DNA from: Cristatella mucedo
Taxonomy: Eukaryota > Bryozoa > Phylactolaemata > Cristatellidae
DNA: 64,000 bases
Direction: 5' to 3'
Assembly: GCA_009760855.2 (NCBI GenBank)
Contig: WPIO01000051.1
Coordinates: 2,223,501-2,287,500, forward strand
Shown: positions 35,001 through 42,950 of the stretch, piece after piece
Layout: each line of letters opens with the position of its first letter
Position numbering within the stretch: the first letter of the stretch is position 1
The notes under the pieces: generated by a model
Databases searched by the model: none
The model's input: the letters and a program-made list of their open reading frames with translations, nothing else
What the model was told of the DNA's origin: nothing
Translations under genes and position numbers: made by a program

Positions 35001-38000
35001 TAGAAGGGAGACTGGGCGGTAGTTGCTTAAGTTCTCTTGGTCTAGTGTAGTTTTCTTGAGAAGTGGCCTGACTACAGCTTTTTTGAAAGGTGCTGGGACC
35101 TGACCTGAGGCTAATGACATATTAATGATGTTGGTTATGCATGGCAGCAGCAGATCAATGCAACGTAGGAGCAGGACAGTGGGAATAGGGTCCAGTGGAC
35201 TTGTTGTCTTCTTTGATTGAGATACGAGCTTTAGGACTACATCACTAGTGACCCGTTTAAATGCCTGAAGGTGTCCATACACAAGCCTGCTCTCTATCGT
35301 CTCTAGCATCGACATTCTCCAAATGTCATTTCGGACAGCTTTCTCACTCATCCCAGCTTCCGAACGATCTCTCAGTTTCTAACCTTCCCCAGATGGCCCT
35401 TCACATAAACCGTAAGATGGCCTATCTATGCAATAGCTGCTAGTGCTGAGCACTTGTGTGGATATGGTGTGCCGGCTTCGGCCAGGGTCACTGGGTGTCT
35501 GCCCAATTTCGCCAGTTTGCTAAGGCGGTAAGAATGCGTTACACATCCTATTAGACCCTATTGGACGAATAACGCCTCCAAATGTAACTAAGAGTGTGTC
35601 GGCCGTATTTAAAGGTACAACACACTACAGACTTGCCCTGCTAGACGTTTCTGGCATTATTATTGTGTAGCACACGCACGACTGAGCCGAGTAATACCTC
35701 CTGCTCAGCCTCAAAAATCCAGATAAGCAATGGGCCATCGGTAACTGAGTAACTATGGCTGCTGAAGGGGCATCAACGAAACTTCTGGGTTTTCCTGGGT
35801 TAAGTGCTCAGACAAACTCCTGACCACGAACTTATGGACCAAAACACTGCTTCTTGATACCAAATGAACAAAAACACATTTTTAGCATTTGTCATCAATT
35901 TACAGTAGTTCTCAGATACCTGGCAAGATAACTTGACCTTACTCAGAGGAGGCTGATAACGGCAAAACTGTATACATGCACACCATCGTAAGGTGTATGG
36001 TTGCTCTTACCAAAACGACTGAACAACACATCAGGCAGGCACGACACAACTGCACAGCAGGGATGGTAGCCTCACCAAGTTACCGTGAACTTAGAGGGTA
36101 GAGAATCCCAAGACCCGACGAAGCAGTCTTAACACGTGCACTCGAGCCCAAAAGTATTGGCCACTCCTTTTTTATGAGGAGTAGAAGGCATTCGCCCGTG
36201 AAAGCCTAGACCAAGGCACAAAGAATGAATGTGCACAGATAACATAATGCCTTTCACAATGGCACTTTCATAAACCAGGGTATAGAACAGTTAGATAACG
36301 AGAGAAAGTGTCTCGGATCCTTAAAATTAATCTAAAATGGGCAGATTTCCATTTTACAGAGCGTTGAAACATTACATTGTCTGATTTTGAAGGAACCTGG
36401 ATATGCGAAGTAGTATAAAAACAACAAACAAACCGGGTTTGCTTTTTTCACAGCATAATGCTATTGCCAACCGGCTTGCCTAAGACTACCTAGTTGGCTA
36501 CCTTTACGAAGAGCTCAATGTTAGCTTTGTGCCAAACGGGACATGGTAAAGCTGCAATCGCTATGCAATTTCGAGTTGGCGAGACTTGGGTGAGGTACTA
36601 GTTAGCCTCTTTTTCGGTACAACCTGAAGAAGATGGCAATGACCGGTATCATCGATAACGCAAAGAGACACAGTCGCCTACATGTCACTGTGCATCATGC
36701 TACGACGGACGGATGAAGAGCAAATCTTAGGGCATCATTTCAAGCCCCACCGAAAGAGTTGCTGCTCAAAGCCTGCAAGCTGCTATTGGGAAGCATTTGG
36801 AAAATGATATGATCAGGCATCGACTGGACGAACTAGGTAGGTTTACTTGGTACAAAAACAAGAAGTCACTGCTGACCATCAAGCAAGAAGTGCTTGGAGT
36901 GGGCTGGTTACGTGTGTCGTTGCTCTCATGAAGGTCTTGATGATAACAGCCTTCTGTAGACAGAAATTCAGAGAATGAATTTGGGGACTATAGGTCATTG
37001 CCTTCAGCTGCTTCTGTAGTGGATACCTGGCGTCATTATGTCAGACGTTTATCTAGAACTACTACAAAGCGTTGTAGTACCTAGTGTAGTTTCGTTTATG
37101 CATACCCCAGCGTATGACAGCGCCGCGCCTAAGTGTTGTTATCTGCCAGTACTAAGCTGGAGGACCCTCAGACCACCGACAAGCCTATCGGAGCGCAGCT
37201 AGGCGTTAGCAACAACGCTAATGAATCAGAGCGCAGCGTTTCAGTACCGCAGACGACAGAAGCAGACGAACGTCTGCGGGAGGGCAGTGGCGCTTCCGCC
37301 GGCTCGGTGCATGGTCGAATAAACTGGTGCTGTTGCTCGTCGGCTGGTGTTTTTGTGCAGTACACGACGGCAACCAAAACTACACCTAGCTAAATGAACA
37401 TTCGAGATCATTTTCTTTTCAAGCAGAACAAGGGATAAGTGTAATCAATATATTTTCTGCAACATGGCTGAATTTCGTTAAGATACATCACGCTCATAGA
37501 GTGGCCCAGTCAATCTTCCGACTGAATCCCATCGAATGTCTATGGAGTGAATCTGATAGGAGGCATGGAATGGGTCGTATCACAATGAAAGAATAGGTTT
37601 TCTCCAGTTTTCCGGACGTTTAGATAATTTTAAAGCCAAATGTTCACGAAGGCTTAGTTTGCTCAATGCTGAAGCGGCTCAGATAGATTAATGCTTATTG
37701 TGGTGGTATAACTTCATTTTAGCACTGAAAGTTGATATACTTGCACAAAAACTTTATTAACTATTATGTAAGCTTATTATATACACATTTTGCATAACTA
37801 TAGAAGGTTGCAATAACTTTTTTTTTTACATCAGAATCGGAACTTTTTGGGTCCAGTGGCCATATTAGGCTGCCTCGCCATTACGTCTGGGGTCGAGTGT
37901 ACTTTTTTAAGGAACGTACAATAGCAGATGGTGAGTCGTAACCACGCAGTACGATAAGATCATGCTAGACAGCCTCACAACTGAAATTGAGCTCAACCGA

Positions 38001-39880
38001 GCTGCATGACATTGAACGGGTGTCATTACCAATGAGAATATGGCTTCTGCTCTCTTCTGCGATTCTCCATACCATTTGTCAAACAGAGACGACACTTGTA
38101 GGTTTATGAATCGGGCTCCTACAATCAGTTCTCCTAGTAAGTGCATGGCAGTGGTGGGCGGTGAGAGACACACAAAGACAAAGGCCTACTACAGCTCACC
38201 ACACAGCCACAGCACGTCCGTACTTCCGTGAATGCAGCACGTCCGACCAGAAGAACGGATGAAGCACCGGAGGAACATCTGAGATTTACATAAACACACG
38301 GTGCAAAGTGGCAAGCCAACCCAATTGGTGTTTCGGCAGTCTAGCACAGTATGTAGTGCTATGCAAAATGATGAAAAAAACGCTAAAAAAGCACAGCCCA
38401 TCCTGCTGCACATCCACGAGGCTAAGCAGCTCGGGCATTTTTCCTCGCCACCTGCCAGCTTTTCTAGGAAACTCGCGTGGATGGAGCACAATGGACACGG
38501 TACACAGGCTGGTGAACCACTGGCGAGGCTGCACAGCGCAAACGACAAACCTGCAGCTTTCGCAGTAGCCTTAGCGATCATCGTCTTGCCACAGCCCGGG
38601 GGACCGTACAATAGAACGCCTGGAAGCAAACGCCAAGCCTCCTCCTTGCTTGAAATGCTCGACCATCGGCCCAAAAAAAGTCAGCCACCAGCAGGCAGTA
38701 AACGAGTCAGAGAGCAAGGGCGGATCGACAAAGGCCACGAGCGCAAAGCTGCCCTTTGCCCTTGCCTTTCGGAGCTCTCAAAAGGCTGGACTTGCCAAAC
38801 AAGTGTGGCCGTCTGAAGGGCACTATGACTGTCTCCTTGATCTCTGATGCAATGCCCTCAAGACCACCGATGTCGTTCCATGAGACAGAAATAGCCAGAG
38901 GGTCGACAAGATTGGCTGCAATGCACATCTCGTACTCGGTGAGCTACAGAGTGTCAGGCGGAAGCAGTGGAGACTGCCGCTGCTGCACTAAAGCAAGTCG
39001 CTGCCTCGCCAGAGGCACTCGAGGCGATGCCCGGTGGCATGCAAATCAGAATATCGCCACTGCTCACTTCTAACCCAGTCAGGCAGCCCCCACAAAATGA
39101 TATGCAAAGCACCGATTGCAGCAATGAACATCACAAATATGGCCATATAAGTGCCACACAATAAACACGTCACAGACTCGGTTTTAAACTGCCGAAGCTG
39201 CCGACCCAAAAGATAAATACTGCACACAGATGCCCGACATAACGACCAAGTAGCAAAGACCGGTACTTGACCTGTCACAGTGCAACTCCAACACTCGGCT
39301 CACAAAGTCACGTGCATAAGCAACCGCCCAACGAGTGCAGCATCATGACCGTGTGTGAAAACAAAAAGGCATGCATAGACATAGAAGCAGGCATGCAGAT
39401 AGATACAGAGATGAAGAGGTACTCGGGCGTGCACGTGTGCACACGCACACGCGCTCGCGCACACACACACACACACACACACACTCTTACACTTCGCATG
39501 TTTCCTAACATATAAGCATATACACATGCACGTAAACACACTCACACACACACACACACACACACATACATGCAGACACACAACTACCTGCAGGTGACTT
39601 GCCTTTAAATAGAATGGCACTACGGTCAACACGCTCGCCCTTACTAAGTAATCAGTCTGTTATCTTGCTGCTATTGTTCAACGAGCTGGAGGAAGCATCG
39701 CACACACTCTGCCAAGTTTCTCCTGCACGTGCACTCCCTGCTCAAGATTCGGCTAAGAAGCCCAACGAACACATGAGTAAAATGCATACCGTGAATCCTT
39801 TGAGACCAAGCTGCTCCATCTGCTGTTCGGCCTATAAGAAAAATAGCATTAGCCACTACACAAGCACGCTATCGATGCAC

Positions 39881-39965
<85 letters not shown>

Positions 39966-42950
39966 GATACACACAGCAGAGGTTGTGAAATGTCACAAAA
40001 CACTGAACTAGCTAAATAGATAGGGAAATCGCTGCATTCGGACTGCACTGGCACTATCCACAAAAGGCTCATGATTATGCAAAGATTGGGGATGAAAATG
40101 TGAAGCTGAAGAATGCATAGAAAAAGAAGCAGCATGAGAGCTGAACCGGATCATGCATAGTTTAGGTAGTCAACAAACCTTGGGCGTGGCATGAATATAC
40201 AGGCAGGTCAACCTGAGGCCAAGCCACTACGAGCTCCGTGTGACACTACACCATCTCAAGTCAAAGCATCGGACCTTGATGAGGTTCGCTTGCGGTACGC
40301 CCAACCAAATAAGAAGTAGCATGAAAATGATTCGGGATGCATTTGTGTATTCCTCTCTTGACAATGAATTAGCTATGGATTTCTTTCACTTAAGGACTGC
40401 AGACGACGAAAGCTTTTGCTTTGCAGATCGTATACCGAGGGTCTCACCACCACGAAAATAGCAAAACGATGGACGATGTCTTCTATCTTGCGGCCGAGTC
40501 CTGCACTTCTTTCCCAGCAGTCCAATGCTGCTTCGCTACGTCGTCGCTACTTCGTCGCTACTTCGTCGACTGCCACACCGATCCAGCTAAGCTTCGTATG
40601 CTTTCTTCAATGCACGAGATCAAGACTGCTAGCTACTACACGAACACCAACAGCCGTCCAGGCTTTGAGCGCCCCACAACAAACTCTCCGACTTAAAATC
40701 AGGTAAACTTTGAAGCATTAATATGTCATTAGCCTCAGGTCATGTCCCAGCACCTTTCAAAAAAGCTGTAGTCCGGCCACTTCTCAAGAAATCGACACTA
40801 GACCAAGAGAACTTAAGCAACTACCGCCCAGTCTCCCTTCTACCATTCCTATCAAAGACACTGGAACGGGTCGTGGCAGACCAGCTGAACTCGTATATCG
40901 AAACCTCACACCTTGCTAGTAAGTTCCAGTCTGGCTTTAGAGCTAATCACTCCACAGAGTCAGCATCGCTTCGGGTATACAACGACCTACTTAGGAATGC
41001 AGACATCGGTAGAGTGTCTCTGCTTTTTTCCTCAATCTTTCGGCAGCTTTTTATACCATCGATCACAAAGTTCTTCTAGAGCACCCCTCATCTCGCCTGG
41101 GCATCACTGGCACTGCTCTGCAGTGGTTCAGGTCCTATCTCAGTGGGAGACTCCAGAGCATTGACGTGAATGAACAAAGATCATCCGAGGTACCTCTGAA
41201 ATATGGCATACCTCAGGGCTCCGTGCTAGGACCGGTTCTTCTCACGGTTTATACTCTCCCTCTTGCTGATGTGATTGCCAAGCACAATCTAGGCTTTCAC
41301 TTCTATGCGGATGACACTCAGTTGTACCTTTGCTTTGATCCCTCCCAGCCTTCGAGCACCTCAAATTCTCTCATCTCACTTGTTGCATGTATTCATGACA
41401 TCTGCACATGGATGGCAGCAAATTTTCTAAAACTAAATGACGATAAAACTAACTTACTAGTTATGGGCAAACCCAGGGTGATTTACAAATTGGAAAGGCT
41501 GGAGCTCAAAACTGGCTCTGCCAGCGTATCTCCAGTTGAATCAGCTCGAAATCTAGGTGTCATATTCCAAAGCGACCTCTCGTTAGACGACCATATCAGC
41601 TCCACAGTCAAATCTGCCTATTTTCGGCTTCATGACATTGCTAAAATTCGGGCTTGTTTAGATAAGGATACCACATCTAAGTTGGTCCATGCATTCATGA
41701 CATTCCGTCTCGACTTCTGCAACTAACTGCTCGCTGGCCTACCGGCATGTGCGATCAGGCGATTGCAGCTGGTGCAAAACTCTGCAGCTAGGCTTGTCTG
41801 TCGTGAGCTTCGCAGTTGCCACATTACTCCACTTCTCACCGACCTGCACTGGCTACCAGTCAAGCAACGGATTGACTTCAAGGTTTTGTCGCTCACTTTT
41901 AGGTCACTTCATTCTTTGGCTCCAGCCTATCTCTCAGATATACTCCCCCATCAGGCCAAGCATCGTACCACCCGCTTTTCGGAATCAAACAGTCTACAAA
42001 TACCCCGTACAAACCTCAAATCCTTTGGAGACCATGCATTTAGTTCGTATGCTCCCAAAGCCTGGAACTCCCTCCCGACCTGTGTCAGAACATCCCCTGA
42101 CCTGACCTCATTTAAAAAGAATTTAAAAATACACCTATTTAGGACCGAATTTAGTGGGTCCCGTGATTCGTCCTTGATGTGCTTGTGCGTGCTGACATTG
42201 TGCATGCTGCCACTAACCACATTTGCATGCTGACCCAGTGCATGTCACTCCTAACCATGTTGTTCATTTTGTTTGTTTATCAAGCATGATTTTACCCACC
42301 ATTCAATTGCATTTCCCTTTGCAGCAAATTTAAAGCGCCTAGAGAGAGATTGAGTTCTCCGAGGGCGCTTTATCAAGTGCATTATTATTATTAAGTTCCA
42401 GCTGGAGGCTAAATTGTATGGCACATGTAAATCACTGCATGCATCGGCAGCAGCAGAGTCAATGGATTTGCCTAAGTGCTCTTGGACGGCTATCTGGGCG
42501 CTCTACGGGGCTGGCGGCACACTACACGCACCAGCCAAGCCGCTTCAAAAACGCAGCGAGGCCGAGGTGCACGAAGAGAGAGCAGCTGAGACGGCTGCGA
42601 GAATGCGTGTATCATTGTGAGTCGCTCTGCCTTACCCTCTTCTGGGATAATTTCTTCTCTTTTTTGGTTGGATCGAGATGGTCCATCAGCCACTTTATTC
42701 CGTAATAGGTTAGCAGGAATGACACGCCCAAACCGGCGAGGGACGTGCCCAGCTTCACGAGCAGCTCTTGTCTCTGCATCGCCTTTTCCGATAAGTGGCC
42801 GCGACCCAGTTCGAAGCGGTTCAATTTATCGGCTTCGAAAGTTTCTAGCGACTTGAAAATCGATCTCCCGAGTGATCTGAGCGCCTCTGCCGGGTTCCCC
42901 CACGGCAGGTTCCCGTAGCCGAGCTCAGTTCCACAAGCGGACGCAGCCAT
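21536..42950 (-). CDS. ATAD1: ATAD1/Msp1 AAA ATPase, ten-exon gene (whole span)
   Basis: The ten exons listed separately join without a shift into 419 codons plus TAG. Msp1/ATAD1 is anchored in the mitochondrial outer membrane and peroxisomes and extracts mislocalised tail-anchored proteins; in animals it also acts on synaptic receptors. Visible features: one membrane segment (about 66-88), DIGG region (143-146), Walker A GPPGCGKT (184-191), Walker B IIFIDEID (239-246; catalytic E244), sensor-1 N289, arginine fingers R300-R301 in RRMP, and sensor-2 GFSGSDL (345-351). All key residues are intact. The region before the membrane segment is about 65 residues, longer than in human ATAD1 (361 aa); an inner ATG at codon 58 could be the true start. 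The introns are filled with mobile elements. Confidence 0.92.
21657..23317. other. ATAD1 intron 9, unique part
   Basis: No repeat or exon recognised between exon 10 and the LINE insertion. Confidence 0.5.
23318..24545 (-). mobile_element. L2/CR1-like LINE, 3' half, in ATAD1 intron 9
   Basis: Same strand as ATAD1. A 314-codon frame (24495-23551) covers the last RT motifs to the C-terminus [13 protein letters not shown], then the 3'UTR, hairpin (23345-23385) and ATT tail near 23318-23336. The catalytic FYADDTQ motif reads FYSGDAQ, so the RT is dead even though this long frame is open. It is 5'-truncated at about 24545, within the codons for PLKYG. Confidence 0.93.
24546..25185. other. ATAD1 intron 9, near exon 9
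   Basis: No repeat recognised. Minus-strand frames continuing from exon 9 past its donor are not conserved. Confidence 0.45.
25186..25340 (-). CDS. ATAD1: ATAD1 exon 9 (AAA lid, sensor 2)
   Basis: 155 bp between acceptor CACTGTAG and donor GTGAGT. It encodes [20 protein letters not shown], then [11 protein letters not shown] and a C-terminal [16 protein letters not shown], the small helical lid with sensor 2. If intron 9 were retained, a TGA would follow at once (GAG TGA), giving a protein lacking the last 40 residues. Confidence 0.9.
25895..26051. repeat. (GA)n microsatellite with GACA interruption
   Basis: About 155 bp of GA with an AAAGACAGAGACAGACAGACAG interruption near 25934-25962, inside ATAD1 intron 8. 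RERE and SLSL frames across it are artefacts. Confidence 0.97.
26568..26654. repeat. 29-bp minisatellite, exactly three units
   Basis: Three head-to-tail copies of a unit starting AGCCAAGCAAAGAGCCCCTT and ending AGTCGG (26568-26596, 26597-26625, 26626-26654). They differ by one base (T in the first copy, C in the others at CATAG/CACAG). In ATAD1 intron 8. Confidence 0.95.
26845..26990 (+). mobile_element. tRNA-derived SINE copy
   Basis: AGTGCTTGCTCTTCTCGACC, B box GGTTCGAATCC (26878-26888), body GCAGTGGCGATAGCC and end TTAAATCAGCTAACAT. In ATAD1 intron 8. Confidence 0.72.
26991..27644. other. ATAD1 intron 8, unassigned
   Basis: It contains a short repeat GAGTCAGAAATGAGTCAGAA near 27057. GGTACAGCTAAATGA resembles a segment at 7970 (GGTGCAGCTAAATGA), hinting at another old repeat. 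Confidence 0.35.
27645..27765 (+). mobile_element. tRNA-derived SINE copy, 3'-truncated
   Basis: AAGGTGCTTGCTCTTTACAACC, GGGTTTGAATCCTGCAGTAA and GCAATCCTTTACTGCC; the usual end is missing. Confidence 0.65.
27896..27946 (-). CDS. ATAD1: ATAD1 exon 8
   Basis: 51 bp, 17 codons, phase 0 on both sides. Acceptor TATATCGGCAG and donor GTGAGA. It encodes [17 protein letters not shown], matching human ALKQREAILKLILKNEN. Confidence 0.9.
28165..28295 (+). mobile_element. tRNA-derived SINE copy, diverged
   Basis: TTAAGGTGCTTGCACATCTTGACC, CGGGTTCGAGCCC as B box, then AATCCTTAATTGC and TCTTCTGGCGCTATATGAATAAAG. In ATAD1 intron 7. Confidence 0.6.
28296..29004. other. ATAD1 intron 7, unassigned
   Basis: A 155-codon minus frame (28868-28401) has no family motif. 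A short (CAG)6 lies near 28618-28634. Confidence 0.35.
29005..29095 (-). mobile_element. SINE fragment (tRNA-like part)
   Basis: GGGCAATAAAGAACTGCCTG, GGATCGTGGTCATGAAGTGC: reverse-oriented SINE head, diverged. Confidence 0.45.
29212..29360 (-). mobile_element. tRNA-derived SINE copy, diverged
   Basis: CAACAGCCTCATTCATATAGC, CCGCTTGCAGCAGGCATCAA and AACCCAGATCCTGGGTCCGAG, in reverse orientation. In ATAD1 intron 7. Confidence 0.6.
29361..30173. other. ATAD1 intron 7, unassigned
   Basis: No exon or repeat recognised. Confidence 0.4.
30174..30335 (-). mobile_element. tRNA-derived SINE copy, well preserved
   Basis: TAGCTGATCCAACAGCCCCT, GACAGAAGAGCCTTTACAGC, GGATTCGAACCC (B box, 30270-30281) and GAGATCGTGAAAAGCAAGCAC. 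In ATAD1 intron 7. Confidence 0.75.
30741..30937 (-). CDS. ATAD1: ATAD1 exon 7 (sensor 1, arginine fingers)
   Basis: 197 bp, acceptor TTTGCTTTCAG, donor GTGAGA. It encodes the rest of Walker B (D of DEID), then [34 protein letters not shown] (sensor 1) and AAILRRMP (arginine fingers). This is the most conserved part of the protein relative to human ATAD1. Confidence 0.95.
31044..31086 (-). CDS. ATAD1: ATAD1 exon 6 (Walker B)
   Basis: A 43-bp exon. The acceptor has a run of nine T before AG; the donor is GTAATA. It encodes [14 protein letters not shown] plus the first base of the next Asp. Intron 6 is only 106 bp. Confidence 0.93.
31383..32402 (+). mobile_element. L2/CR1-like LINE, 3' half, antisense in ATAD1 intron 5
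   Basis: Starts at [15 protein letters not shown] (end of the RT) and runs through [20 protein letters not shown] to the 3' end with a tail (TTATTGTT)ATTATTATT near 32400. It has several frameshifts (for example about 31700-31800) and a decayed C-terminus. Confidence 0.9.
32403..32689. other. ATAD1 intron 5, unassigned
   Basis: Nothing recognised. Confidence 0.35.
32690..32954 (-). mobile_element. Tc1-like transposase C-terminal remnant
   Basis: The minus frame reads [15 protein letters not shown], then [20 protein letters not shown]. These match the Tc1/mariner catalytic block (QQDNAPKH ... W..QSPDLNPIEHLWDVL), where D and the E of PIEHLW belong to the DDE triad. The QSPDLN part is corrupted and the N-terminal half was not found nearby. 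Confidence 0.8.
32955..33433. other. ATAD1 intron 5, unassigned
   Basis: It probably includes more of the Tc1-like relic upstream of the catalytic block, too decayed to read. Confidence 0.3.
33434..35355 (-). mobile_element. L2/CR1-like LINE, longest RT copy in the window
   Basis: Two frames (35351-34389, 320 codons; 34402-33674, 242 codons) cover most of the RT: SLDPIP-like [69 protein letters not shown], then the C-terminal region KAWNSLP (TAWNSLP here). A single extra T in a T-run near 34393-34397 separates the two frames; otherwise the RT motifs are intact. Hairpin near 33465-33510 and (AAT)n at 33436-33457. It is 5'-truncated; the edge lies between 35270 and 35355. Confidence 0.95.
35356..36599. 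other. ATAD1 intron 5, unassigned
   Basis: No exon or known repeat recognised. Confidence 0.4.
37080..37084 (+). repeat. Target-site duplication, left
   Basis: CCTAG immediately before the solo LTR, repeated at 37385-37389. Confidence 0.85.
37085..37384 (+). mobile_element. Solo LTR, 300 bp, with 5-bp TSD
   Basis: It begins TGTAGTTT and ends AAACTACA, a perfect 8-bp terminal inverted pair with TG...CA ends, flanked by CCTAG on both sides. AATAAA at 37318-37323 and a GT-rich stretch after it give a plausible poly(A) site. Length and 5-bp duplication fit a Ty3/Gypsy- or BEL-type LTR left by recombination. The 86-codon open frame within it is not a gene. Confidence 0.88.
37385..37389 (+). repeat. 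Target-site duplication, right
   Basis: CCTAG directly after the LTR, identical to 37080-37084. Confidence 0.85.
37661..38029. other. ATAD1 intron 5, near exon 5
   Basis: AT-rich; it may contain the right end of the Tc1-like relic. No terminal inverted repeat was identified. Confidence 0.35.
38030..38118 (-). CDS. ATAD1: ATAD1 exon 5
   Basis: 89 bp, acceptor TGATTGTAG, donor GTAATG. It completes G (G|GA) and encodes [20 protein letters not shown] then [17 protein letters not shown] is the conserved pore-loop region of ATAD1/Msp1. Intron 5 downstream is 6943 bp. Confidence 0.95.
38551..38619 (-). CDS. ATAD1: ATAD1 exon 4 (Walker A)
   Basis: 69 bp, acceptor TTGCTTCCAG, donor GTTTGT. It encodes [22 protein letters not shown], the ATP-binding P-loop. 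Phase 1 at both ends. Confidence 0.95.
38766..38943 (-). CDS. ATAD1: ATAD1 exon 3
   Basis: 178 bp, acceptor CTGTAG, donor GCAAGG (a GC donor; the frame and homology require the exon to end at CCGAAAG). It encodes [28 protein letters not shown] and [13 protein letters not shown], matching human LSEYEMSIAAHLVDPL ... WSDIAGL ... HLFENSRLLQPPKG. Confidence 0.92.
39460..39484. repeat. Short (AC)n
   Basis: About 12 AC units; a second tract of 13 units lies at 39542-39568. In ATAD1 intron 2/1 region upstream of exon 3. Confidence 0.9.
39790..39831 (-). CDS. ATAD1: ATAD1 exon 2 (42-bp microexon)
   Basis: Acceptor ATTTTTCTTATAG, donor GTATGC; 14 codons [14 protein letters not shown] in phase 0. It fills exactly the gap between exons 1 and 3 and parallels human AEKLMKQIGVKNVK. 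Skipping it would keep the frame. Confidence 0.85.
39881..39964. repeat. (ACAG)21 tetranucleotide array
   Basis: 84 bp of perfect ACAG. In the ATAD1 transcript it is (CUGU)n, ending 49 nt before the 3' splice site of the microexon. Confidence 0.97.
40000..40712. other. ATAD1 intron 1, unassigned
   Basis: No exon or repeat recognised apart from a triplicated CGTCGCTACTT-type motif near 40538-40570. Confidence 0.4.
40713..42395 (+). mobile_element. L2/CR1-like LINE, RT to 3' end, antisense in ATAD1 intron 1
   Basis: Starts at NMSLASG (RT domain 0) and reads through [38 protein letters not shown], then after a frameshift near 41040, [13 protein letters not shown] and an intact [10 protein letters not shown], a premature TAA at 41723-41725, and the C-terminus [13 protein letters not shown]. 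The hairpin lies at about 42330-42370 and the (ATT)n tail near 42383-42393. It is very similar to the copies at 33434 and 59900-60900. Confidence 0.95.
42636..42950 (-). CDS. ATAD1: ATAD1 exon 1 (membrane anchor)
   Basis: The ATG at 42950 has a good context (A at -3, G at +4). 105 codons end in AGG, followed by donor GTAAGG. Residues about 66-88 ([20 protein letters not shown]) form the membrane segment, followed by [14 protein letters not shown], matching human IKWMVDAIDPTRKQK. The first 57 residues are an extension relative to human; the second ATG at codon 58 would give a human-like length. Confidence 0.88.

Larger units (their letters stand above)
36600..37660 (+). mobile_element. Tc1-like transposon relic split by a solo LTR
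   Basis: The left part (about 36650-36910) translates to a paired/HTH region with [20 protein letters not shown], resembling the VRRRL...KKPLL stretch of Tc1 transposases. The right part (about 37400-37660) gives WPSQSSD, a frame break, [13 protein letters not shown] and LVCSMLKR. The 300-bp LTR at 37085-37384 lies between them. Confidence 0.7.

Noticed and set aside
37133-37393. 86-codon plus-strand frame
   Set aside because: It lies inside the solo LTR and runs into the target duplication; no coding function expected.
39881-39964. CRISPR-like array
   Set aside because: A simple ACAG tetranucleotide with no spacers, in an animal intron; no CRISPR array exists in the window.
40723-42233. 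Host reverse transcriptase or telomerase gene
   Set aside because: The frames belong to the LINE family, with its 3' hairpin and (ATT)n tail and repeated copies.
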